From Bacteroidetes bacterium ADurb.Bin008 (GTDB taxonomy: Bacteria; Bacteroidota; Bacteroidia; Bacteroidales; Tenuifilaceae), in assembly GCA_002071445.1 (NCBI GenBank), contig MWFE01000065.1, forward strand, positions 98,648 to 162,647: a stretch of DNA of 64,000 nucleotides, written 5' to 3'. Made by a program: the position numbers and the translations under genes. A model generated the notes under the pieces. That model did not search any database, had not been told where the DNA came from, and was given only the letters and a program-made list of their open reading frames with translations. Shown piece by piece: positions 35,085-44,762 of the stretch (the stretch's first letter is position 1; every line of letters begins with the position of its first letter).

Positions 35085-35465
35085 ATGGAAAGATTTTTTC
35101 TTAAACCTACTAATGAAACTCCAAGGATTGAACTGGATAAGGTGAAAAATATTTTTGAAATCTCAGGTACATCTTTACCGGAAGACGTCGTTCAATTCTA
35201 CACCCCCGTGCTCACGTGGCTCAATCAGTATAGCAGTAATCCTAACGAGAAAACGGTAGTGAAATTCAGCATGGATTACTACAATACCTCCTCATCGAAA
35301 ATGATCCTGAAAATTCTGGAATTATTCAAGGATATCTACAGGAAAGGCTTTGATGTGGAGATTCATTGGCACTACTTTGAAGACGATGAGGATATTATTG
35401 AGGCTGGTGAAGATTACTCCGAAACCATTAAGATTCCCTTTAAATTTTTTAGTCGTACCCGATAA
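35085..35465 (+). CDS. SiaC-family (DUF1987) regulatory phosphoprotein
   Basis: 126 residues, the length of Pseudomonas SiaC. SiaC is phosphorylated by the SiaB kinase, dephosphorylated by the SiaA SpoIIE-type phosphatase, and when unphosphorylated binds and activates a target. The family core is intact: FEISGTSLPEDVVQFY, then DYYNTSSSKMILKILE, in which Thr68 corresponds to the phosphorylated Thr68 of SiaC, and WHYFEDDEDIIEAGEDY. It lies 34 bases before the GH16-like gene and shares a terminator with it, so this pair forms an operon. Confidence 0.85.
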   Translation: MERFFLKPTNETPRIELDKVKNIFEISGTSLPEDVVQFYTPVLTWLNQYSSNPNEKTVVKFSMDYYNTSSSKMILKILELFKDIYRKGFDVEIHWHYFEDDEDIIEAGEDYSETIKIPFKFFSRTR

Positions 35466-35499
35466 AGCAGTCCAAATAATCTGTAATTAAAGCAACCAA

Positions 35500-36984
35500 A
35501 TGGCACTATTAAAACTTAAGCTGTCGGCTATAAAACTTTTCGGAAAGTTTCCAAAAGCCGAAGTAATTGAAGCCAACGACAAGGCACTCCGCGAGGAATA
35601 CGATGAATACAACCGTTTTGCCCAATCGGACGAGTTGAAGCATTTCATAGAGCTGAAAGAGTTTTCGCTTTCGGAAGAACCCAAACGGGTAAAGACCGAA
35701 TTGCAAAGCCTGCTTTACAAAGGATCGCAAGAGCACGGTAAAGAGCAGGATTATATCAAACTCTCTAAGAATAGCGCCATTAAGAACTACTTCGTCATTA
35801 AAGACTCCGATATTTTAAGCCGATACAGGTCCATTGAGCTGACCGGGAAGCCTACGCGTTACGACGAACTGAAGAGTATTGTTGAATCGCCTGATTACGT
35901 GGCCAAACGAAGTATGCATAAGAAGGAAAATTCAGATGAATTTCAAAAAGAGGTTGAATTTTCGGCATTGAAAAAGGATGGCGAGCTGAAAGAGTTTTTC
36001 AAGCTTAAAAAGCACAAAGCCCTTAACGACTTTTTCCAGTTGGATGGCTCGGAAACCATTGAAAACTATCTGGCTCTGAAGGATTACATTGAATCTACGG
36101 AATTTGTCGAAAGAAAAGCTTACCTGCTTTCCAAGAACAAGTTTGAGCAAACCGAGGAATACAGGAAGCAGCAGGAATACAACGAGCTGAAGAAATCGGA
36201 AAAGATTGTTTGGTTTTACTCGTTGGAGAATACCAAAAAGTTTGACGAGATTAAGCGCTGGGAGTTGGTGTTTTCCGATGATTTTTCGAAGAAGGAGATA
36301 AACCGCAAGGATTGGATAACCCGTTATTTCTGGGGCGATGCCCTTATCAACCAGAGCTACTCGCTTGCTGCAGATAAGCATTGGTACAACGAGGATAAGA
36401 ATATTGAGATAAGCAACAGCGTTCTGAAAATCACCACCCAAAAGGAGCAGGTTGAAGGGATGGCTTGGGATTTAAAATACGGATTCATACCCAAGCAGTT
36501 CGATTTCACTTCGGGATTAATTAGTACAGGGCAGGCTTTCCGCCAAAAGTATGGCCGCTTTGAAGCCAAAATCAAGTTTACTGCTGCTCCCGGTGTGTAC
36601 CATGCTTTCTGGCTGGTGGGCGAAACCATGTTGCCGCACATCAACATCTTCCGACAGATGGGCAAAAACGGATCATCGGTACAGGGCTCTCTGTTCTGGC
36701 AAAACGGTTCTTCTCCCAAACCCAAAGGCAGTAAGACTTCGGTGGGAGGATTCGATTTTCAAAACGAATTTTTCATACTAAGCCTCGATTGGACTCCCCA
36801 TAAGTTGACTTGGAAGATCAACGGAAAACCATACAAGGAGGAATCCAAGAATCTCCCCAATGAACCCATGTATATGGTAATATCCTCAGGGGTGATTGCC
36901 GAAACCGAGGATAACCTACTTCCTGCTACGCTGGAGGTGGATTGGGTAAAATGCTGGAGGGAAAAAGAAATCGCAGCTGAATAA
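35500..36984 (+). CDS. Catalytically dead GH16-like protein with helical repeats
   Basis: 494 residues, no signal peptide. Residues 30-250 are highly charged and built from degenerate helical repeats with a Y..L..S..IK.YF.LK pattern (for example around 84-101, 153-170, 176-195, 226-243). Residues 253-488 have the concanavalin-like fold of GH16: WELVFSDDFS, FDFTSGLISTGQAF, YGRFEAKIKF, LDWTPHKLTWKINGKPY. The GH16 catalytic ExDxxE is replaced by His380-Ile-Asn382-Ile-Phe-Arg385, so both acids and the middle Asp are gone. A binding or structural role in the cytoplasm is more likely than hydrolysis. It is cotranscribed with a SiaC-like gene. Confidence 0.8.
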   Translation: MALLKLKLSAIKLFGKFPKAEVIEANDKALREEYDEYNRFAQSDELKHFIELKEFSLSEEPKRVKTELQSLLYKGSQEHGKEQDYIKLSKNSAIKNYFVIKDSDILSRYRSIELTGKPTRYDELKSIVESPDYVAKRSMHKKENSDEFQKEVEFSALKKDGELKEFFKLKKHKALNDFFQLDGSETIENYLALKDYIESTEFVERKAYLLSKNKFEQTEEYRKQQEYNELKKSEKIVWFYSLENTKKFDEIKRWELVFSDDFSKKEINRKDWITRYFWGDALINQSYSLAADKHWYNEDKNIEISNSVLKITTQKEQVEGMAWDLKYGFIPKQFDFTSGLISTGQAFRQKYGRFEAKIKFTAAPGVYHAFWLVGETMLPHINIFRQMGKNGSSVQGSLFWQNGSSPKPKGSKTSVGGFDFQNEFFILSLDWTPHKLTWKINGKPYKEESKNLPNEPMYMVISSGVIAETEDNLLPATLEVDWVKCWREKEIAAE

Positions 36985-37002
36985 GGATTATCATAACAGC
37001 AG

Positions 37003-37032
37003 CCACCCGAGTTACGATTCGGGTGGTTTTTT
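37003..37032 (+). terminator. Intrinsic terminator of the SiaC/GH16-like operon
   Basis: CCACCCGA (37003-37010) pairs with TCGGGTGG (37019-37026) and six T follow. The T-run reaches the stop codon of the convergent gene at 37031. Confidence 0.8.
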
Positions 37033-37840
37033 ATTTCTTCCAAAACGAGGACACATTCAGGATAACCCGCTGATCGCCCGAAAACATACGTTTTGTATCG
37101 AACTTCCACTGCCAACTCTCACCCCTTAGCCAGCCATCGAAATTGGCTAAAACCCGTGGGTTTACACCCAACAACACGTTGCTATCGTTGTAATGCTCTT
37201 CTTCTAAATCGGCAATCAACAGGGTTCTTCCGGCTGGTAAAGCATCTAAATGCGCCTGTTGAATGGCGGCTGTTAGTTCGCCCTGACGGACTTTGTCTAT
37301 TCTCCCTCTGTTAGCTAAATATTCAACTATGAGGGCATGCAACTGCGTAAGTATGTTCACCGACAAAACAAGATCATCCTCCAGGGCGAACGACAGGTTG
37401 GGTTGGCCAATGGCTGAGAGCAGATGATGGTATCCGTCGTCAATGCTTTGCCGACCATACAGCCACGCCTCTCTTATACAACTTGTAATATCGGCATCAA
37501 TCAGCCGAACTCCGGGGTAATCCTTATACTTGTGCCTAATCCGTGGTGGGTGTGCAACATCGATTAGCTTTACCTCTATCCCACGCTGAGTCATCTCCTG
37601 CAAGGGGATGTCCAAAAGCCATCCGCTACCCAAAACGGCCACAGTTTTGGGAAGCCTGTCGTCAATGGCCTCCAGTATGACCCTGCGGGTGTTGGCGAGA
37701 TGCGGCACCCAGTGATCCTGCTCCCTTAAATATCGGTTGATAATCCCCATCTGGTTGCTAAAATACCTCATACGACGGAGCATCCACCAATCCCTGAAGT
37801 TTTGCAAGGCAATAAAATTCTTATGGGTTACAATTTTCAA
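37031..37840 (-). CDS. Conserved hypothetical protein with a methyltransferase-like nucleotide-binding motif
   Basis: 269 residues. Residues 66-96 look like a Rossmann/SAM-binding start: VAVLGSGWLLDIPLQEM with glycines after a beta-strand, then VKLIDVAHP with an acidic end of strand 2, and VRLIDADIT. That pattern suggests a SAM-dependent methyltransferase, but no substrate motif is visible. The frame starts at TTG 37840, eight bases after the lepA stop, so it is probably translated from the lepA mRNA; a Met at 37783 is an alternative start. Confidence 0.65.
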   Translation of the reverse strand: MKIVTHKNFIALQNFRDWWMLRRMRYFSNQMGIINRYLREQDHWVPHLANTRRVILEAIDDRLPKTVAVLGSGWLLDIPLQEMTQRGIEVKLIDVAHPPRIRHKYKDYPGVRLIDADITSCIREAWLYGRQSIDDGYHHLLSAIGQPNLSFALEDDLVLSVNILTQLHALIVEYLANRGRIDKVRQGELTAAIQQAHLDALPAGRTLLIADLEEEHYNDSNVLLGVNPRVLANFDGWLRGESWQWKFDTKRMFSGDQRVILNVSSFWKK

Positions 37841-37848
37841 AACTTTGG

Positions 37849-39636
37849 TTAATCCATTTTCAAAACGGCAAGGAATGCCTGCTGGGGTACTTCTACGCTA
37901 CCAATCTGGCGCATGCGCTTTTTCCCCTTCTTCTGCTTTTCCAAAAGCTTTCGTTTTCGGGTAATATCTCCGCCATAACACTTCGCAGTAACGTCTTTTC
38001 GCAGCGCTTTCACCGTTTCGCGTGCAATAATTTTAGCTCCAATGGCTGCCTGAATGGCAATATCGAACTGCTGTCGGGGAATTAACTCCTTCAACTTCTC
38101 GCACATCCTCCTTCCGAAATTGTATGCGTAATCGCGGTGTATTAACGTTGACAAGGCATCCACCATTTCGCCATTGAGCAGAATATCGAGCCTCACCAGG
38201 TTGGCCACCTGATGCCCTTCAATGTGATAATCCAGCGAGGCGTAGCCTCGTGAAATGGACTTTAGCTTATCGTAGAAATCGAATACTATTTCGCTCAGGG
38301 GCATTATGAAGGTTAACTCGATGCGGTTGGTAGTTAGAAAAACCTGGTTCTTCAACACACCCCGCTTGTCAATGCAAAGCTTAATTACCGAACCAAGCGA
38401 CTCGTTGTTGGTAATAATCTGCGCCCTTATTGTGGGCTCTTCAATCCTATCGATGAGGGTAGGGGCAGGTAATCCGCTGGGATTATGGATATCAATTACT
38501 TCACCCTTTGTGGTATAAACGCTGTACGACACGTTGGGAACAGTTGTAATAACATCCATATCGAACTCCCTATAAAGCCTTTCCTGTACGATCTCCATGT
38601 GAAGCAATCCCAGGAATCCGCACCGAAAGCCAAAACCTAGGGCCAACGAGCTCTCCGGCTCATAGGTTAGGGATGCATCATTGAGTTTCAACTTTTCGAG
38701 CGAAGCACGTAGATCTTCATAATCATCGGCCTCAACGGGGTATAGCCCTGCAAAAACCATGGGTTTAACATCCTCAAACCCTGCAATGCCCTTATCGCAT
38801 GGGCGATCGACATGCGTTATGGTATCGCCAACCTTTACCTCCGAAGAATCCTTAATACCCGAAATGATGTACCCTACATCGCCCGCGCTGATACTATCCT
38901 TGGGTACCATCTTAAGACGAAGAATGCCCACCTCGTCGGCATCGTACTCACGATTGGTATTGAAAAACTTAACCATATCGCCTTTTCTCAACGTGCCGTT
39001 GAAAACTTTGAAGTAGGCAATAATTCCCCTAAACGAATTGAAAACCGAGTCGAAAATAAGAGCCTGCAATGGGGCGTTGGGATCGCCAACGGGAGGTGGA
39101 ATTCTATTGATAATGGCCTCAAGGATGGCATCTACCCCCACCCCGGTTTTTGCGCTGGCAGCAATGATGTCATCGCGCCGGCATCCCAGCAGGTCAACAA
39201 TCTGATCCTTCACATCCTCCACCTTGGCTGCATCCATATCTATCTTATTCACAATGGGAATAATTTCCAAATCATGGCCTATGGCCAGATAGAGATTGGA
39301 AATGGTCTGTGCCTGAATACCCTGACTGGCATCCACCACCAGCAATGCCCCCTCGCAGGATGCAATGGCACGTGAAACTTCGTACGAAAAGTCAACGTGG
39401 CCCGGAGTATCTATAAGGTTAAGGGTGTAAGTAGTGCCATTATACAGGTAGTCCATCTGAATGGCATGGCTCTTAATGGTAATTCCCTTCTCCCGCTCCA
39501 AATCCATACTGTCGAGCACCTGCTCATGCTTTTCCTTATCGGTCAGTGTTTGCGTGAACTCCAGCAGCCTATCGGCCAGCGTGCTTTTTCCGTGGTCGAT
39601 ATGGGCAATAATGCAGAAGTTTCGAATGGTATTCAT
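37849..39636 (-). CDS. lepA: Elongation factor 4 (LepA)
   Basis: 595 residues, full length. GTPase that acts on ribosomes during initiation or back-translocation. GTP motifs: AHIDHGKST (G1), DTPGHVDF (G3) and NKIDM (G4). The C-terminal lysine-rich part ([16 protein letters not shown]) is typical of EF4. Minus strand, following infB after 116 bases; the hypothetical gene at 37031 follows it. Confidence 0.97.
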   Translation of the reverse strand: MNTIRNFCIIAHIDHGKSTLADRLLEFTQTLTDKEKHEQVLDSMDLEREKGITIKSHAIQMDYLYNGTTYTLNLIDTPGHVDFSYEVSRAIASCEGALLVVDASQGIQAQTISNLYLAIGHDLEIIPIVNKIDMDAAKVEDVKDQIVDLLGCRRDDIIAASAKTGVGVDAILEAIINRIPPPVGDPNAPLQALIFDSVFNSFRGIIAYFKVFNGTLRKGDMVKFFNTNREYDADEVGILRLKMVPKDSISAGDVGYIISGIKDSSEVKVGDTITHVDRPCDKGIAGFEDVKPMVFAGLYPVEADDYEDLRASLEKLKLNDASLTYEPESSLALGFGFRCGFLGLLHMEIVQERLYREFDMDVITTVPNVSYSVYTTKGEVIDIHNPSGLPAPTLIDRIEEPTIRAQIITNNESLGSVIKLCIDKRGVLKNQVFLTTNRIELTFIMPLSEIVFDFYDKLKSISRGYASLDYHIEGHQVANLVRLDILLNGEMVDALSTLIHRDYAYNFGRRMCEKLKELIPRQQFDIAIQAAIGAKIIARETVKALRKDVTAKCYGGDITRKRKLLEKQKKGKKRMRQIGSVEVPQQAFLAVLKMD

Positions 39637-39752
39637 GTTGATAACAATTGCTGTTTTTTTAAAATATGTGATGCGGAAAGATGGTTGGGATTTGGCATAA
39701 TCCTAATTATCAGCGCTCATTGGCCATGAACCAACCGCATGGTGGAAATGGT

Positions 39753-42674
39753 CTATAGCTTCCTCCTCACCTCAACCTCCTGGTACGACTCGATAAGGTC
39801 GCCAACCTTAATGTCGTTGAAGTTGCTGATATTTAGCCCACATTCAAAGCCATTCAGCACCTCTTTGGCATCGTCCTTAAAGCGTTTCAGCGAGCCCAAC
39901 TCGCCTGTATAGACCACAATCCCATCGCGGATCAGCCTACACTTAGCATTGCGCACCACTTTCCCCTCGCGCACAATACAACCAGCCACAGAGCCTACCT
40001 TGGTAATTTTAAACACGTTGAGCACTTCGGCAGTACCAAGTATCTCCTCCTTAATCTCTGGCGAGAGCATTCCCTCCATGGCCGCTTTAAGCTCATCGAT
40101 AGCATCGTAAATAATGGAGTAGAGGCGGATATCGATCTCCTCCTTCTCGGCCAGCTTGCGTGCACCTATGGAGGGCCGCACCTGGAATCCGATGACCAAT
40201 GCGTTTGATGCCGCTGCAAGCAGAATATCCGACTCGGAGATCTGCCCTACCGCCTTGTGGATAATGTTAACCTGAATCTGATCGGTTGAGAGTTTTATCA
40301 AGGCATCGGCAAGCGCTTCAATGGAGCCATCCACATCGCCTTTGAGTACAATATTTAACTCCTGGAATCCACCAATGGCAATGCGCCGTCCAATCTCCTC
40401 GAGGGTGATATGTTTCTGCGCCCTGAGCCCCTGCATACGCTGCAGCTGCTCACGCTTATTGGCAATCTCTTTTGCCTCGCGATCGGTTTCCATTATGTTA
40501 AAATAATCGCCGGCCAGGGGTGCGCCGTTGAGGCCTACCACCTGAACGGGAGTTGACGGTCCGGCCTCGGTAATGCGTTTCCCCCTCTCATTGAACATGG
40601 CCTTCACGTGTCCATAAAAGCTGCCGGCAATGGCAATATCGCCCTGATGTAAGGTTCCTGCCTGCACAAGAACTGTTGCTGTATAGCCTCTACCCTTATC
40701 GAGCGACGATTCGATAATGGTGCCCACGGCTTTTTTATCGGGGTTAGCCTTTAAATCCAATAATTCTGCCTCGAGAAGAACTTTTTCAAGCAGCTTATCC
40801 ACATTGATCCCCTGCTTGGCCGAAATATCCTGACTTTGGTACTTACCTCCCCAATCCTCAACCAGATAGTTCATGTTGGCTAAAGCTTCCTTTATCTTTT
40901 CGGGGTTGGCCGTGGGTTTGTCGATTTTATTAATGGCAAACACAATGGGCACGCCTGCAGCACTGGCATGGTTAATGGCCTCAACGGTCTGGGGCATCAC
41001 GCTATCATCGGCGGCAACCACAATGATTGCCACGTCGGTAATCTTTGCACCACGGGCACGCATAGCCGTAAAGGCTTCGTGGCCGGGTGTATCGAGGAAG
41101 GTAATCTGCCTCCCGTCATCCAACACTACGCTGTAGGCCCCAATATGCTGGGTGATTCCTCCGGCTTCGCCGGCAATCACATTAGCTCTTCTGATAAAGT
41201 CGAGCAGGGAGGTTTTGCCGTGATCAACATGGCCCATAACGGTAACAATGGGCGAACGAGGCTTCAAATCTTCAGGCCTATCCTCTTCAACTCCAATTGA
41301 TTCCTGTAGTTCAACGCTTACAAACTCAACCTTAAAGCCGAATTCGTCGGCCACGTATGCCATGGTTTCGGCATCGAGACGCTGGTTGATGGACACCATG
41401 AGCCCAAGGTTCATGCACACTTCAATTACCTGGGTTGGCATTACGTTCATCATGTTGGCCAGCTCGCTAACCGATACAAACTCGGTCACCTTCAGTATCT
41501 TCTTATCCTGTTCAATCCTTTCCAGCTCCTCCTGCTGGCGGGCGCTGATCATCTCCCTTTTCTCGCGGCGGTATTTGTAGCCCTTGGACTTAGATACTTT
41601 TGTTGTCAGGCGGGCCAACGTTTCCTTAATCTGCTTCTGCACATCCTCCTCGTTCACCTCCTGCTTCAGCTGTTTTTTCTTCCGCTTTTTAATGGACTGG
41701 CCACCGGTTTGGTCGTATTTCGCCTGCGACATATCCCTTTTCTCATCGCCCTGAATGGCTACCTTTTGGGTATCCTTGCGTATTCTTTTACGACGTTTCT
41801 TTTTCAACCTGCCATTTTCAGCGGTAGTGGCAACAGGTTTCTTCTTATTCTCAATCTCTGCAAGGTCAATTTTCCCGACTACGGTTGGTCCGGAAAGCTT
41901 TTCTATATCCGAGCGATAAATAACTTCTTCAACAGGTTTTACTATATCCTCATCAGCCGCCGTTGCCTGCCTGTCGGGCTGAACCTTATCTTCATGCTCA
42001 ATTTGCAAATCACTGCCAATGGCCTCTTCGGGCTGCTGCAGTGCATCATCAGTCTTAGGCAATTTCTCCTTGGTGGTTTTTTTATCCCGATCCAAGTCAA
42101 TCTTTCCAAGCACCTTGGGGGCATCCAACTTATCTGCTTTCAGTTCGATATGGTCGGCTTCTGCCTTTTTCCCTTTTTTTGCGGGTGCCTGCTCCTCCTT
42201 AGTTTCAGGCTTTTTCTCCTTTGCATCCGCTTCCTGTTCAGCGGACTTAGCTTCCTTTTTCTTCGAAATGGCATCCAAATCGATTTTCCCTTTTACCTTA
42301 ACCCCCAACGTTGTTTTTTCAACGTCAAAAGTGTCCAAGCCTGCGGTTACCCCTTTGACAATCACCTCTTCGCCAATTTCAGGAGCATCCGCGTCAGAGG
42401 AGGTGTGCTTGGTTTTACCAAGGTCGTCAATGGAAATCGATTCTTTCTTTTCGCTCAGGTTGATAAGGCTAACCCTTTGCGACTCCTTTTTCAGCTGCAT
42501 CTCATCCCCAAATTCCTTGGCAATCAACCCATAAAGGCTTGCATCAACCTTTGTATTCGGGTCACTGGCTATCTTATGTCCCTTTTTTCCGAGGAACTCC
42601 ACCAGCGTAGATATGCCAACGTTAAACTCCCTTGCCAGCTTACTTAATCTTATTGCCTTTTCTGAATCAGTCAT
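39753..42674 (-). CDS. infB: Translation initiation factor IF-2
   Basis: 973 residues. A short N-terminal IF2_N-type domain (about 1-60) is followed by a long, charged, low-complexity linker (about 100-370, rich in Lys and Glu with repeated GKIDLD-like words), then the G domain (about 470 on): [29 protein letters not shown]. Domains II-IV follow ([20 protein letters not shown]). Places fMet-tRNA on the ribosome. Third gene of the rimP-nusA-infB set. Confidence 0.97.
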   Translation of the reverse strand: MTDSEKAIRLSKLAREFNVGISTLVEFLGKKGHKIASDPNTKVDASLYGLIAKEFGDEMQLKKESQRVSLINLSEKKESISIDDLGKTKHTSSDADAPEIGEEVIVKGVTAGLDTFDVEKTTLGVKVKGKIDLDAISKKKEAKSAEQEADAKEKKPETKEEQAPAKKGKKAEADHIELKADKLDAPKVLGKIDLDRDKKTTKEKLPKTDDALQQPEEAIGSDLQIEHEDKVQPDRQATAADEDIVKPVEEVIYRSDIEKLSGPTVVGKIDLAEIENKKKPVATTAENGRLKKKRRKRIRKDTQKVAIQGDEKRDMSQAKYDQTGGQSIKKRKKKQLKQEVNEEDVQKQIKETLARLTTKVSKSKGYKYRREKREMISARQQEELERIEQDKKILKVTEFVSVSELANMMNVMPTQVIEVCMNLGLMVSINQRLDAETMAYVADEFGFKVEFVSVELQESIGVEEDRPEDLKPRSPIVTVMGHVDHGKTSLLDFIRRANVIAGEAGGITQHIGAYSVVLDDGRQITFLDTPGHEAFTAMRARGAKITDVAIIVVAADDSVMPQTVEAINHASAAGVPIVFAINKIDKPTANPEKIKEALANMNYLVEDWGGKYQSQDISAKQGINVDKLLEKVLLEAELLDLKANPDKKAVGTIIESSLDKGRGYTATVLVQAGTLHQGDIAIAGSFYGHVKAMFNERGKRITEAGPSTPVQVVGLNGAPLAGDYFNIMETDREAKEIANKREQLQRMQGLRAQKHITLEEIGRRIAIGGFQELNIVLKGDVDGSIEALADALIKLSTDQIQVNIIHKAVGQISESDILLAAASNALVIGFQVRPSIGARKLAEKEEIDIRLYSIIYDAIDELKAAMEGMLSPEIKEEILGTAEVLNVFKITKVGSVAGCIVREGKVVRNAKCRLIRDGIVVYTGELGSLKRFKDDAKEVLNGFECGLNISNFNDIKVGDLIESYQEVEVRRKL

Positions 42675-42733
42675 GCTTTTATTTTGCAGATTTATAAACC
42701 CTTACTGTGTAAAAAATTTGTCATCGGTCCATG

Positions 42734-43972
42734 CTACTCAAACTCCGATTCCAATATCCGTAGAATGTCCTTAACGGTTTCCTCCTCCAAATCGGTTCTC
42801 TTCAACAGCTCCTCGTATGGTATATCGAGTACGCTTTTTGCCGTATCGCAACCAATGCCTTTGAGCACATCGATAATCCAACCATCAATTTCGTCAATAA
42901 ATTCATCCAGGTTAACATCCTCCTCGTCCTGCGAACCCGCTTCGCGGAATACGTCTATTTCGTAGCCTGTCAGCTGGCTTGCCAGCCTGATGTTGTACCC
43001 TCCCTTTCCAATGGCCAGGGAAACCTCCTCGGGCTGCAGGAATACCTCAACTCTCTTGTTCTTTTCGTCAATCTTCATGGAGGTAATTTTGGCGGGGCTC
43101 AGCGAACGGGTAATATAGAGCTGGGTATTGTTGGTATAATTGATAACATCGATGTTTTCATTCCTCAACTCCCTGACAATGCCATGGATCCTACTTCCCT
43201 TCATTCCCACGCAAGCCCCAACGGGATCAACCCTTTCGTCGTACGACTCAACGGCCACCTTGGCCCTTTCGCCGGGTACGCGAACAATTTTCTTTATGGT
43301 TATCAACCCGTCAAAAATTTCAGGAACTTCCAGTTCGAATAAACGCTCGAGGAATACAGGCGAGGTACGCGAGAGAAGGATTAGCGGAACGTTGTTGCGC
43401 ATCTCCACTTTTATCACCACTGCCCTAATGGAATCGCCCTTGCGGAAAAAATCAGAAGGTATCTGCTCGGTTTTGGGTAGGATAAGGTCATTCCCTTCGT
43501 CGTCGAGCACAAGGATCTCCTTTTTCCAAATCTGATACACCTCTCCGGTAATGATTTCACCTATTCTGTCTTTATACTTGGTGTAAAGATTGTTTTTCTC
43601 TAATTCCAATATTCTTGCGGTAAGATTTTGGCGAAGGGCAAGTATGGCTCTTCTGCCAAAGTCAATCAGCTTAACCTCGTCGGTAACCTCTTCCCCAACC
43701 GTATAGTCTTCATCGATTTTCTGAGCCTCAGAGAGGGCTATCTGCCTGTTGGAATCCTCCACATGGCCATCTTCCACCACCTCGCGATTCCTCCATATCT
43801 CAAAATCGCCCTTATCTATGTTGATAATAATGTCGTAATTATCGTCGGATCCATACATTTTAATGAGCATGCTCCTAAAAACATCCTCCAAAACGCTCAT
43901 CATTGTGGGCCGATCGATGTTCTTTAACTCTTTAAACTCGGCAAAAGTGTCAATTAGATTTATGTTGTCCAT
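42734..43972 (-). CDS. nusA: Transcription termination/antitermination factor NusA
   Basis: 412 residues. An N-terminal RNA-polymerase-binding domain (about 1-125) is followed by S1 (about 130-200, GEIITGEVYQIWKKEILVL) and two KH domains (VDPVGACVGMKGSRIHGIVR, and FLQPEEVSLAIGKGGYNIRLA). The acidic C-terminus is short. It modulates pausing and termination. It lies 25 bases after rimP and 59 bases before infB. Confidence 0.96.
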   Translation of the reverse strand: MDNINLIDTFAEFKELKNIDRPTMMSVLEDVFRSMLIKMYGSDDNYDIIINIDKGDFEIWRNREVVEDGHVEDSNRQIALSEAQKIDEDYTVGEEVTDEVKLIDFGRRAILALRQNLTARILELEKNNLYTKYKDRIGEIITGEVYQIWKKEILVLDDEGNDLILPKTEQIPSDFFRKGDSIRAVVIKVEMRNNVPLILLSRTSPVFLERLFELEVPEIFDGLITIKKIVRVPGERAKVAVESYDERVDPVGACVGMKGSRIHGIVRELRNENIDVINYTNNTQLYITRSLSPAKITSMKIDEKNKRVEVFLQPEEVSLAIGKGGYNIRLASQLTGYEIDVFREAGSQDEEDVNLDEFIDEIDGWIIDVLKGIGCDTAKSVLDIPYEELLKRTDLEEETVKDILRILESEFE

Positions 43973-43997
43973 CTGCGTTTTAATTATTTAATGTCCT

Positions 43998-44465
43998 CTA
44001 ACGAAATGATATAACTTTTTTAGCTGTTTTAACATCGGTATAGAAAAGATCAACTGTACGCGTTATAAGCGCCTTGCGCTTTTTACCCTCCTCCTTCACC
44101 AACTCCTGCACCTCAAGGCTAAATCGCTCATCATCGGCTGCAAGCAATTTCCCTTCAACTGCCTCACCGGCTAATAGTTCAACCCTCAAAATCCTCCCTA
44201 TGCTTTTCAAGTACTGCCGGATCACTTTAAACGGCTCGGTCAATCCGGGCGATGAAACTTCCAACTCGAAATCCTCCCCGTCATCATCCAACGCTTTCTG
44301 TACCGCTCTGCTCACCGCTACACATCTGTCAATGGTAATGCCATCATCGCCATCGATGAGAATCAGGATTTTGTTGCTACCGCTAATGGTTAAATCGACA
44401 ACAAACTCCCTGACAGGGTCAAGCTGTGCAGCCACAATATCGCTAACTCTTTTTTTATCAATCAT
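43998..44465 (-). CDS. rimP: Ribosome maturation factor RimP
   Basis: 155 residues. Needed for 30S maturation. The N-terminal domain shows LILIDGDDGITIDRCVAVSR and the block FELEVSSPGLTEPFKVIRQY typical of RimP. First gene of the rimP-nusA-infB operon, with a -7 box upstream. Confidence 0.93.
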   Translation of the reverse strand: MIDKKRVSDIVAAQLDPVREFVVDLTISGSNKILILIDGDDGITIDRCVAVSRAVQKALDDDGEDFELEVSSPGLTEPFKVIRQYLKSIGRILRVELLAGEAVEGKLLAADDERFSLEVQELVKEEGKKRKALITRTVDLFYTDVKTAKKVISFR

Positions 44466-44489
44466 TTGTAAAATTGATTATAACAAAAC

Positions 44490-44506
44490 AGGGGATTAAA
44501 TCCCCT
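44490..44506. promoter_or_regulatory. Inverted repeat in the rimP leader
   Basis: AGGGGATTAAATCCCCT is a perfect 8-base inverted repeat around one central A. It lies between the rimP -7 box and the rimP start, so it would form a hairpin in the mRNA leader or act as an operator. Confidence 0.4.
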
Positions 44507-44529
44507 GCTACGTTTGCGGTATGACGGTG

Positions 44530-44537
44530 CAAATGTA
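44530..44537 (-). promoter_or_regulatory. -7 box of rimP-nusA-infB
   Basis: Reads TACATTTG on the minus strand, 64 bases before the rimP ATG. Confidence 0.55.
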
Positions 44538-44615
44538 TAAAAAAATTTTGTAACAAAAATATTTCGTTGATTTATAAGAAGAATGATTAAAAAACGTTTT
44601 TAATAAGGCGAATTA

Positions 44616-44623
44616 TACCTTTG
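44616..44623 (+). promoter_or_regulatory. Distal -7 box before the HD hydrolase gene
   Basis: TACCTTTG matches TANNTTTG. A second box lies 32 bases further downstream, so the gene may have two start points. Confidence 0.5.
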
Positions 44624-44647
44624 CAGAAAAGTGAAATGCTCTTGTGG

Positions 44648-44655
44648 TATCTTTG
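44648..44655 (+). promoter_or_regulatory. Proximal -7 box before the HD hydrolase gene
   Basis: TATCTTTG lies 107 bases before the ATG at 44763. Confidence 0.5.
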
Positions 44656-44762
44656 CCATAAAATGGGATGCCTACATGTTTATCCTTATGGTGTGCATTG
44701 GCATACAGGGCCTAATCAACAGTTAGACATAAGGTATTTTGAATTTAAACGGATTGAACTAA

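Noticed and set aside
35500..36984. Active secreted GH16 glucanase or agarase
   Set aside because: There is no signal peptide, and the catalytic ExDxxE motif is replaced by HINIFR.
41709..42647. 312-codon plus-strand frame opposite infB
   Set aside because: It mirrors the low-complexity linker of IF-2 and has no promoter or recognisable domain.
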